64,000 nucleotides of DNA, taken from contig NZ_JAGINW010000001.1 of NCBI RefSeq assembly GCF_017876405.1, positions 8,445,203-8,509,202 on the forward strand, read 5' to 3'. Shown here in pieces: positions 57,697-64,000 of the stretch (the first letter of the stretch is position 1; every line of letters begins with the position of its first letter). Source of the DNA: Kibdelosporangium banguiense. GTDB taxonomy: Bacteria; Actinomycetota; Actinomycetes; Mycobacteriales; Pseudonocardiaceae. A program made the translations under genes and the position numbers. The notes beneath the pieces were generated by a model. That model did not search any database, had not been told where the DNA came from, and saw only the letters and a list, made by a program, of their open reading frames with translations.

Positions 57697-58068
57697 ATGA
57701 CGGTGGTTACCGGGACGGAATCCGGCGCGCCTCGGGACTTCATGCGCGCGGAACCGAAGCACTGTGGCTGGTGCGGCCGCAGGCTGCCCGAAGAGGACAG
57801 GGTCGGCCGGCCGAGGCGCTATTGCGCTCAGCCCTGCCGGCAACGGGCGTACGAGCGCCGGTCGGCACTGCAGCGCAGCGGCCTGCCCGACGACGCGGTC
57901 GTGCTTTCCACGGCGGAGCTCGCGGACCTGCAGGACAGGTTGTTCCAACTGCGGTGTGCGGCAGAGGATGTGGTGACAGCGGCACAGGACGGGGCGGACG
58001 CCGCGGAGCTCGGCCGGTTGGCCGCACAGATATTGCGTTCAGCCGATGCGCTGGAGCGTCTGCGCTAA
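57697..58068 (+). CDS. Small protein with Cys-rich zinc-ribbon-like segment
   Basis: A 123-residue protein. Residues 20-55 read PKHCGWCGRRLPEEDRVGRP, then RRYCAQPCRQRAYERR, with a CxxC-x(n)-CxxxC arrangement that probably binds zinc. A helical C-terminal half (LADLQDRLFQLRCAAEDVV onward) looks like a coiled coil. The type is common and uncharacterised in actinobacteria; a DNA- or RNA-binding role is possible. The ATG at 57697 diverges from the GDPD gene with a 67-bp gap. Confidence 0.75.
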   Translation: MTVVTGTESGAPRDFMRAEPKHCGWCGRRLPEEDRVGRPRRYCAQPCRQRAYERRSALQRSGLPDDAVVLSTAELADLQDRLFQLRCAAEDVVTAAQDGADAAELGRLAAQILRSADALERLR

Positions 58069-58142
58069 AGGGGCCGGTCGGCTACGCTTCGTGCGCGCAT
58101 GCAGAGACAACTTGCTGAGGTCAAGATCTTGCGAGGGTGTTA

Positions 58143-59831
58143 GTGAGTGACGACAGCGCCTCATCGGGCGAGGTGCTGGCGGCCAGCGATATCGCGTTCG
58201 CCGTCACCGATCAGCGGTGCCGGGTGAAGTGGGTCAACCCACGGATGGCCGAACTGCTCGGGCTCAGCACCGAGCAGAGTGTCGGCCGTTCTCTCCCGGC
58301 GCTGCTCTCGGGCGCGCCCGAGGCGCCCGCCCAAAGCGTTGTGGTCTCGTGGCGTTCCCGCGACGAGGCGGATCACCGTTGGCTGGAGATCTCGTGTGCG
58401 GCACTGGCGGAGGAGCTGCTCTTCCGTGCCGTGGACGTCACCCGTTGGCGTGACCAGGAACTACGTGCGGCCAAGCTCGGCCACCGGCACGAGGACCTGC
58501 TGCGGATGGTGGAAGAGGACCCGCTGACCGGGCTGCCCAACCGCCGCGCGCTGACCAGGGAACTCGAGCGGCAGCTGGCGCTGGGCGTGCGTGGTGCGCT
58601 GTTGTTGCTGGACTTGGACAACTTCAAGGACATCAACGACCTGCGCGGCCACCCCGCGGGCGACCGCGTGATGTGCACTCTGGCGAACCTGTTGCGCGAC
58701 CGGCTCACCGACGGCCAGATCGTCGGCAGGCTAGGCGGCGACGAGTTCGCCGTCGTGCTGCCTGGCGCGGACGAACGCGAGGCCGTGGCCGTCGCCGACA
58801 GGTTGCGTACAGCCGTGGCCGCGATCCCGCTCAGCGGCGGTTCCGGGGCGGCCAGGACGACCATCAGCGCGGGCGTGGCACGGTTCGACTCGGGGGAGAG
58901 CTGGCAGGCGATCCTGGCGAACGCCGATCTGGCGCTGTACGCGTCAAAAGCCGCGGGCCGTAACAGAGTCACCGTTTACGAGCAGGGGCACTACACCGAC
59001 ACCGCGCTCCGCGTCTCGGTGCTGGACCGTCTGCGCGGCGCTCTGCAGGACGGTGGTTTCGCGCTGCACGCCATGCCGATGGTGAAGCTCGCCAGCGGGC
59101 GCGTCGTCGGGCATGAGCTGCTGCTGCGACTGGAGGACAACAAGCACCCGCGCCTCGGCCCGGGGGAGTTCCTGCCCGCGGCCGAACGCAGCGACCTGGT
59201 CCTGGACATCGACCGCTGGGTGGCCGGAACGGCGATCGACGCGCTGGTGGAGCACCCGTACCCGGGCCTGCGGTTCAACGTCAACGTTTCCGGGCGGACG
59301 CTGGAGGACGAGGACTTCGGCGACTTCGTGCTCGACCGGATCGCGGCCGCGGGCGTGGCGCCCGGCCGGCTGGGCTTCGAGATCACCGAGACCGCGGCCG
59401 TGACCAACCTGGACGCCGCCCGCAGCCTCGCCCAGCAGCTGAGGGCCAGCGGCTGCCGGATCACGCTGGACGACTTCGGCTCCGGCTTCGGGTCCTTCGT
59501 GCACCTCAAGCAGTTGCCGATCACCGGCCTGAAGATCGACGGCGAGTTCGTCCACGGCATCGACTACGGCAGCCGCGACACAGTGCTCGTGAGCGGGATC
59601 GTGGACATCGCCCGGGGCCTGGGACTGTCGGTGGTGGCCGAATGGGTCGAGCGCCCCACCCAGGTCCAGGCGTTGTCGAGGCTGGGCGTGCGGGTGGCCC
59701 AGGGCTTCCACCTCGGCCGCCCCGAGCCGCTCAACGCGCTGCTGGCCCGTCCCAACGTCGGCTGGCCCCAGCGCCCCCAATCCATGGAAGAAGCCGCCGA
59801 GCAGAACCGGGCCAGGGCCGAGAACGCCTGA
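58143..59831 (+). CDS. Diguanylate cyclase/phosphodiesterase with PAS domain (PAS-GGDEF-EAL)
   Basis: A 562-residue c-di-GMP enzyme. An N-terminal PAS-like sensor (about 10-105), a GGDEF domain with an intact GGDEF motif (198-202), and an EAL domain (about 285-545). In the EAL domain the signature is ELL (GHELLLRL) and DDFGSGFGSF stands for DDFGTG, while FNVNVSGRTL, EITETA and VVAEWVE are kept, so phosphodiesterase activity is likely but not certain. No transmembrane segment. The GTG at 58143 has GAGGG at good spacing; GTG at 58137 is too close to it. In actinomycetes c-di-GMP controls development. Confidence 0.92.
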   Translation: MSDDSASSGEVLAASDIAFAVTDQRCRVKWVNPRMAELLGLSTEQSVGRSLPALLSGAPEAPAQSVVVSWRSRDEADHRWLEISCAALAEELLFRAVDVTRWRDQELRAAKLGHRHEDLLRMVEEDPLTGLPNRRALTRELERQLALGVRGALLLLDLDNFKDINDLRGHPAGDRVMCTLANLLRDRLTDGQIVGRLGGDEFAVVLPGADEREAVAVADRLRTAVAAIPLSGGSGAARTTISAGVARFDSGESWQAILANADLALYASKAAGRNRVTVYEQGHYTDTALRVSVLDRLRGALQDGGFALHAMPMVKLASGRVVGHELLLRLEDNKHPRLGPGEFLPAAERSDLVLDIDRWVAGTAIDALVEHPYPGLRFNVNVSGRTLEDEDFGDFVLDRIAAAGVAPGRLGFEITETAAVTNLDAARSLAQQLRASGCRITLDDFGSGFGSFVHLKQLPITGLKIDGEFVHGIDYGSRDTVLVSGIVDIARGLGLSVVAEWVERPTQVQALSRLGVRVAQGFHLGRPEPLNALLARPNVGWPQRPQSMEEAAEQNRARAENA

Positions 59832-59871
59832 GGCGCGCCGGGGGTCGGGAAGAACCCACTAAGGTCCCCAC

Positions 59872-60528
59872 ATGGGTGAATTTGTCACGGTCCCGGCGAT
59901 CGAAACGGAGAACGAAGACGCGGTTTCGGCCGCCACCGGCCGGTTTTTCGAATCGTGTTCCTGGCCCGCGCGGCCGGTGGGAAACGCCGAGCCGGTGACC
60001 GAGGACGACGTTTTGTTCTTTCCACCGCTGAATGGGTGGACAGTGATCCTGTGGCCGGCTTACTTCACCGAATTGGCCGCGGTGGAGTCCATTTCCCGTG
60101 ACCTGGGCGTGCTGGTGAGCACGGTCAGAATCCACGACGGCGACTACTGGTGTCATTCGTTGCTGCGCAACGGCAGCACGCTCGACCGGTTCGCGTCGGT
60201 GCCTGATTACTTCACCGACGATTCCGGCGAAATCGCACGACTGAAAGCCGCCTATGCCGGCCGGCCCGCGATCGTCGCCGAGGCCGCGGGCCGCACACCC
60301 GATCAGGTCGCTCCTTACTTTGTGCCCGTCGCGACGCAGGAGATGGGCAAAGCCTTCGACGACGACGAGTTCGGACTGGACGACCCGTGGGTGTTCACCG
60401 ATTTCTGGCGGCGGCCGGCTCCGGCTCGCGGCCGGGTGGCTGGGCAAGGTGCCGGCTGGGGACGCCCGGCTGTAGGTCCGCGTTGCGGGCGAAGAGTGCC
60501 AGGATGTTGGACATTCCCTAACGATTGA
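59872..60528 (+). CDS. Hypothetical protein, possibly frameshifted at its C-terminus
   Basis: A 218-residue acidic protein of no recognised family. The first 180 residues look genuine (VLFFPPLNGWTVILWPAYF, VRIHDGDYWCHSLLRNGSTLDRFASVPDYF). After FTDFWRR the composition changes abruptly to Gly/Arg/Pro/Cys-rich sequence (PAPARGRVAGQGAGWGRPAV). In the next frame the same DNA reads RLRLAAGWLGKVPAGDARL and stops at 60475, which resembles a natural end better, so one indel near 60415 is suspected. Function unknown. Confidence 0.65.
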   Translation: MGEFVTVPAIETENEDAVSAATGRFFESCSWPARPVGNAEPVTEDDVLFFPPLNGWTVILWPAYFTELAAVESISRDLGVLVSTVRIHDGDYWCHSLLRNGSTLDRFASVPDYFTDDSGEIARLKAAYAGRPAIVAEAAGRTPDQVAPYFVPVATQEMGKAFDDDEFGLDDPWVFTDFWRRPAPARGRVAGQGAGWGRPAVGPRCGRRVPGCWTFPND

Positions 60529-60703
60529 GGCTGACGATGGGGCGTCCACGTGGCGGTGCGGGCGCGGTTCGTGTCCACTTTCCGTGCCGGTGCGGCCACG
60601 CGCCGGAGACGATCGGACATGAAGAACAAACCGGTCCCTATAGCGGGTTACGTGGGGCTGGACAAGAGGGGGCCCGGCAGGCATGGTGGGCCAGCGAGCT
60701 AAG

Positions 60704-60717
60704 TTGGTACAGACCAA
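60704..60717. promoter_or_regulatory. TTGGT-N4-ACCAA operator-like palindrome
   Basis: TTGGTACAGACCAA is a 5-bp inverted repeat with a 4-base centre, similar to the TGGT-N4-ACCA half-site pattern of DasR/GntR-type sugar regulators. It lies just upstream of the proposed promoter of the importer operon. Confidence 0.5.
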
Positions 60718-60727
60718 TGCAACAAGA

Positions 60728-60775
60728 GTGCAACTTTGTGTTGACTTCTGATTGAAACTGCCGGAATAGTTGCAC
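60728..60775. promoter_or_regulatory. Inverted repeat GTGCAACT / AGTTGCAC bracketing the promoter
   Basis: GTGCAACT (60728-60735) and AGTTGCAC (60768-60775) are exact reverse complements 32 bp apart. They flank the TTGACT element, an arrangement that fits a repressor binding on both sides of the promoter, as LacI-type sugar repressors often do. Confidence 0.45.
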
Positions 60776-60781
60776 ATCCGC

Positions 60782-60804
60782 GCAAGACGGCTGGTCCGTC
60801 TTGC
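60782..60804 (+). promoter_or_regulatory. Leader hairpin before the binding-protein gene
   Basis: GCAAGACGG (60782-60790) and CCGTCTTGC (60796-60804) make a perfect 9-bp stem with a 5-base loop, 27 bp before the start codon. It may protect the mRNA or act as an operator. Confidence 0.5.
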
Positions 60805-60831
60805 CAACAAGGCTTCATAGGTGGTGACTGG

Positions 60832-62265
60832 ATGCGATCGATGTATGGCGGTACGCGGCGCACGTCCGCTCTTGTGCTTACCGCGGCCGTCTCGCTCGTG
60901 CTGGCAGGGTGCGGCTCGACGAACGAGCCGGCTGCCGGTGGCGGCGGCACCGTGGCGGGCGAGGACGGCAAGCTCGTCGGCGAGCAGGAGTACCTGAACG
61001 CGCCCTGCCCTGAGCCGGGCGTGAAGCCGACCCAGAAGGAGTTCACCTACTGGTCCATGTGGACCAAGGACGAGCCGCAGGGCCGGGTGCTGCAGAAGGC
61101 CTTCAAGTGCTTCGAGGAGAAGGCCGGCGTCAAGGTCAACGTGCAGTGGCTGGGCCGCAAGTTCCTGACCCAGAACGTCGCGCCCGCGCTGAACACCGAC
61201 ACCGTGCCGGACCTGATCGACCAGGACATCAGCCAGGTCAAGGCCGCCGTGGTGGACGTGGGCGGCACGCAGGGCCTCGACGACGTGCTGACGATGAAGG
61301 TCGGTGAGGGCGACAAGACCGTCAAGGACGTCACCCCCAGCTACCTCTACGACATCCCGCAGGCCAAGGACAAGGCCGGCAAGCTCTTCTCGGTTCCCTA
61401 CGAGGTGCTGTCCAACGGGTTCTGGTACGACAAGAACAAGCAGAAGGACTTCGTCGAGCCCAAGACCACCGACGAGCTGTTCGCGGCGCTGGACAAGGCC
61501 AAGGCGGCGGGCGGCGCGCTGGCGCAGGACGGCGACATCGACTTCTACAACGCCTACTTCCTGACCCAGATCGCCGAGAAGTACGTCGGCGCGGGCGGCA
61601 TCCAGAAGGCGGTCGACGACAAGACCGGCAACCAGTGGAAGAGCGAGGCGGGCTTCCTCAAGGCCGCGCAGTACGTCGAGAAGATCGCCAAGGGCGGCTA
61701 CTTCCTCGACGGCTGGGACGCCGGCAAGTTCCCGCAGATCCAGCAGCGCTGGGCCGACGGCGAGGCCGCGTTCCTGTTCGTCGGCTCGTGGGGCCCGTCG
61801 GAGACCCGTGAGTACCTGGGCAAGCAGGGCGGCGGCGCGACCATCAACTACGGGTCGTTCCAGTTCCCGAAGCCCGAGGGCGCCACGCACGACACCATCG
61901 AGTTCCTGCCGATCGGCTGGACGGTGACCAAGAAGGCCAAGAACGCGGAAGCCGCCAAGGCGTTCATCGCGTACTTCGCCAACAAGGACCTCGCCCGGGG
62001 CATCCCGGCCGTGGCCGACAACCTCGCGCCCCGCGCGGAGCTGCCGGTGCCCGACGACCTCAAGCAGCTCAACGCGGCGCTGACCGACTCCAAGAAGGAG
62101 AAGGTCATCTTCATGGACTCGATCGACTCGCTCTATGAGGGCACCTACGTCAAGAACGTCTTCTACCCGCTGAACAACGACCTGCTCAAGGGCAAGATCA
62201 CCGCTCAGCAATTCATCGACCAGATCGGGCCGAAGACCGCGGACTTCTGGAAGAACCGCGGATGA
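60832..62265 (+). CDS. Extracellular solute-binding lipoprotein of a sugar ABC importer
   Basis: A 477-residue lipoprotein of solute-binding family 1. Signal peptide to the lipobox VLAGC (Cys at about residue 27), a Gly-rich tether, and the two-lobed binding fold (EFTYWSMWTKDEPQGRVLQKAFKCFEEKAGVKV, split here; VPYEVLSNGFWYDKNKQ; GEAAFLFVGSWGPSETREY). The ATG at 60832 has AGGTGG upstream. Its stop overlaps the ATG of the first permease gene. Members bind oligosaccharides; aromatic residues (Trp/Tyr) in the middle suit a sugar ligand. Expression seems controlled by the palindromes upstream. Confidence 0.93.
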   Translation: MRSMYGGTRRTSALVLTAAVSLVLAGCGSTNEPAAGGGGTVAGEDGKLVGEQEYLNAPCPEPGVKPTQKEFTYWSMWTKDEPQGRVLQKAFKCFEEKAGVKVNVQWLGRKFLTQNVAPALNTDTVPDLIDQDISQVKAAVVDVGGTQGLDDVLTMKVGEGDKTVKDVTPSYLYDIPQAKDKAGKLFSVPYEVLSNGFWYDKNKQKDFVEPKTTDELFAALDKAKAAGGALAQDGDIDFYNAYFLTQIAEKYVGAGGIQKAVDDKTGNQWKSEAGFLKAAQYVEKIAKGGYFLDGWDAGKFPQIQQRWADGEAAFLFVGSWGPSETREYLGKQGGGATINYGSFQFPKPEGATHDTIEFLPIGWTVTKKAKNAEAAKAFIAYFANKDLARGIPAVADNLAPRAELPVPDDLKQLNAALTDSKKEKVIFMDSIDSLYEGTYVKNVFYPLNNDLLKGKITAQQFIDQIGPKTADFWKNRG

Positions 62266-63239
62266 CAGCCAGCAGTCTGGCAACCCCTCCTGCCTCCGGT
62301 GACAAGCCGGAGGCAGGAGGGGGCGGTGTCGAGAAAAGCAGGCAGGCCGCCCACATCGCCCGCCGCAAGCGGCTGTTCTGGCCGTTCGTGGCGCCCACGC
62401 TCGTGCTCTACGGGTTGTTCCTGATCGTCCCGACGCTCGCGACCGTGGTGCTCAGCTTCTCCAACTGGCGCGGTGCGGGCGACACGCCGGAGTTCAACGG
62501 GTTCGCGCAGTACATGCAGATGTTCGGCGACGAAGGGTTCCAGAACTCCTTTGTCAACACGCTGATCTACATCACGCTCGGCGGCGTCGGCACGTTCGTG
62601 CTGGCGTTCCTGTTCACGATGGTGCTGCGGGACATGCGGGGCAACAAGATGGTGCGCGCCATCCTGTTCTTCCCCAACATCGTCGCGCCGGTGGCGCTGG
62701 GCATGTTCTTCGGCGTGGTCTACCGCTACCAGCCCAACCGGCAGGGCCTGGCGAACTACCTGCTGGAGAGCGTGGGCCTGTCGTCGGTGAAGTTCCTCGA
62801 GGCCGACTCGGTCACATGGGTGGTGCTCGGGTCGATCATCTGGGCGTCCGCCGGGTTCTACATCACGATCCTGATGGCCGCGGTCGACCGGATCCCGCCG
62901 TACCTGTACGAGGACGCCTCGATCGCGGGGGCGTCGCCGTGGCAGAAGTTCCGCAACATCACGCTGCCGCTGACGTGGGACGTGGTGGGCATCGCCGGTG
63001 TGCTGTGGACGATCAACGCGATCAAGATCTTCGAGCTGGTCTTCGTGATGGCCGGTTCGGGAACGTACGCCCCGCCGATCCACACGTGGACGCTGGGCAT
63101 CTTCGTGTTCGACCGGTCGTTCGGCGGGACGCCCGCGTACGGCGCGGCCTGTGCGTGCGCGGTCGTGATGATCGCACTGGTGTCGGTGTTCGTGGTGGCG
63201 CTGCGCAGGTTGATGCGCCGCGACGCCATCCAGTTCTGA
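62262..63239 (+). CDS. Sugar ABC transporter permease, MalF/UgpA type
   Basis: A 325-residue membrane protein with six core helices preceded by a cytoplasmic tail (MTASSLATPPASGD and on). LFWPFVAPTLVLYGLFLIVPTL is the typical first helix; the EAA loop that contacts the ATPase is YEDASIAGASPWQKFRNITLPLTW. The ATG overlaps the binding-protein stop (ATGA). No ATPase gene is in the window, as is common in actinobacteria, which share one ATPase (MsiK) among several sugar importers. Confidence 0.95.
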   Translation: MTASSLATPPASGDKPEAGGGGVEKSRQAAHIARRKRLFWPFVAPTLVLYGLFLIVPTLATVVLSFSNWRGAGDTPEFNGFAQYMQMFGDEGFQNSFVNTLIYITLGGVGTFVLAFLFTMVLRDMRGNKMVRAILFFPNIVAPVALGMFFGVVYRYQPNRQGLANYLLESVGLSSVKFLEADSVTWVVLGSIIWASAGFYITILMAAVDRIPPYLYEDASIAGASPWQKFRNITLPLTWDVVGIAGVLWTINAIKIFELVFVMAGSGTYAPPIHTWTLGIFVFDRSFGGTPAYGAACACAVVMIALVSVFVVALRRLMRRDAIQF

Positions 63240-63248
63240 GAGGCAGCA

Positions 63249-64000
63249 GTGTCGACCACCGCATTGTCAACGTCTTCCACGGGCCCGGGAGTCAAACCGC
63301 CGCCGGCCCGCAAGGCGCCCCGGCGGCCCAAGCCCGCGCCCGGCACCAAGCGGGTCAGCCCGCTGCGGGTGATCGGCCTGGCCGTGGTGTGGCTGTTCAC
63401 GCTGTTCAACCTGGTGGTGTTGTACTGGCTGATCGCGGCGGCGTTCAAGACGCCGATCGAGATCTTCCGCAACCCGCTCGGGCTGCCCAGCCAGCTGTTC
63501 ACCCGGGGCACGCCGTTCCGCAACTTCGTCTACGCGTGGGACAGCGCGGAGTTCGGCACGGCGTTCCTCAACACCGTTGTGCTCGTGGCGGTCTGTTCGG
63601 TGGTGATCGTGCTGATCTCGGCGCCCGCGGCCTACGCGCTGTCCCGGCTGGGTGTGCGTGGATCGGGGCCGCTGACCGGGTTCATCGCGATCGGGATGGG
63701 CGTGCCGTTCCAGACGGTGATCATCCCGCTGTTCATCGCCATGTCCAAAGTGGACCTGAACAACAACCTGTTCGGCCTCGCGCTGATCTACATCGCGCTG
63801 TCGCTGCCGTTCACGGTGTTCCTGCTGACCGGGTTCTTCCGGTCGCTGCCCGACGAGCTGGAGGAGGCCTCGGCCATCGACGGCGCGTCGCCGACCCGCA
63901 CGTTCTTCTCGATCATGCTGCCGCTGGCCCGCGGCGGGCTGATCACGGCGCTGATCCTCAACGCCATCGGGCTGTGGAACGAGACCCTGCTGGCGATCGT
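63249..64000 (+). CDS. Sugar ABC transporter permease, MalG/UgpE type (cut by window edge)
   Basis: A 250-codon open part of the second permease. It begins with GTG at 63249, 9 bp after the first permease, with a long Pro/Lys/Arg-rich cytoplasmic tail, then helices (VIGLAVVWLFTLFNLVVLYW and on) and the EAA loop LEEASAIDGASPTRTFFSIMLPL near the right edge. The C-terminal helix lies beyond the window. Operon partner of the two preceding genes. Confidence 0.95.
   Translation, partial: MSTTALSTSSTGPGVKPPPARKAPRRPKPAPGTKRVSPLRVIGLAVVWLFTLFNLVVLYWLIAAAFKTPIEIFRNPLGLPSQLFTRGTPFRNFVYAWDSAEFGTAFLNTVVLVAVCSVVIVLISAPAAYALSRLGVRGSGPLTGFIAIGMGVPFQTVIIPLFIAMSKVDLNNNLFGLALIYIALSLPFTVFLLTGFFRSLPDELEEASAIDGASPTRTFFSIMLPLARGGLITALILNAIGLWNETLLAI

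Larger units (their letters stand above)
60529..60831. other. Regulatory region of the sugar importer operon
   Basis: 303 bp holding three inverted repeats (listed separately) and, in the first half, nothing convincing. A short frame starting at an ATG near 60537 has a Cys/His segment (CRCGH) but crosses the operators and lacks a clear ribosome-binding site, so it is not called. A TTGACT at 60741-60746 is a candidate -35 element, with AT-richer sequence 17-18 bases further on. Confidence 0.5.

Noticed and set aside
60525..60755. A 76-codon plus-strand frame with CRCGH before the sugar-binding protein gene.
   Set aside because: It covers the operator palindromes, lacks a good ribosome-binding site and ends inside the promoter region.
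59731..62283. An 850-codon minus-strand open frame across the hypothetical and sugar-binding protein genes.
   Set aside because: It spans several real genes on the opposite strand, and its sequence is rich in Val/Leu/Arg/Asp without any family motif.

Overview
The window is high-GC actinobacterial chromosome. GTG and TTG starts are common, stop/start overlaps of the GTGA or ATGA type are frequent, and several lineage markers are present: RbpA, a stand-alone polyprenol-phosphate mannosyltransferase next to Lnt, SARP regulators, MalT/LAL-type LuxR regulators, an Rpf-like protein and an AdaA-AlkA fusion. The gene set suggests a filamentous actinomycete, probably Pseudonocardiales, but no rRNA or ribosomal protein gene is present to fix the genus.

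1-8.2 kb: a GNAT gene (cut by the window edge) and a TetR regulator diverge from a four-gene operon (two DUF1989 proteins, a urea/guanidine carboxylase and allophanate hydrolase) that releases nitrogen from guanidine or urea. The 3' part of the hydrolase gene and the 750 bp behind it form a patchwork of short, mostly inverted copies of the hydrolase gene itself. This is the strangest DNA in the window. 8.2-21 kb: cyclophilin, YeiH-type exporter, NarL-type two-component pair with an ABC exporter, lipoproteins, a cupin, a phosphotriesterase-like hydrolase, a LysR/DapA-like pair, and small proteins.

21-24.4 kb (minus): a compact cassette of a pre-ATP-grasp ligase, a fold-type III PLP decarboxylase, a 13-codon mini-ORF and a short ketosynthase-like protein without the usual active-site Cys. 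A large LuxR regulator diverges from it. This looks like an undescribed small-molecule or peptide-modification pathway, with a logic like BtrJ/BtrK of butirosin. 27-31 kb: lipoprotein, arginase-fold protein with altered metal ligands, TPR protein, YnfA, GntR.

31.7-37.9 kb (minus): a class II lanthipeptide cluster with a five-Cys precursor, LanM, an ABC exporter and an FAD oxidoreductase, all overlapping or closely packed. It is followed by an MBL-fold protein and two SARP regulators that flank a 58-residue small gene. 41-48 kb: DNA repair glycosylase, gamma-carbonic anhydrase, NUDIX, LuxR/LAL regulator, DHFR-like protein and an ECF sigma factor. 48-50.8 kb: a YtrA-type GntR/ABC operon with a near-perfect operator, followed by an ABC ATPase pseudogene. 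50.8-54.5 kb: lnt-ppm1-cysteine-synthase-like genes, a strong bidirectional terminator, and rbpA behind a textbook SigR-type promoter. 55-60.5 kb: UMF1 transporter, Rpf-like protein, GDPD, a small Cys-rich protein, a GGDEF-EAL protein and a hypothetical protein. 60.8-64 kb: a sugar ABC importer operon (binding protein, two permeases) with several operator-like palindromes, cut by the right edge.

No tRNA, rRNA, CRISPR array, insertion sequence or phage gene was seen.
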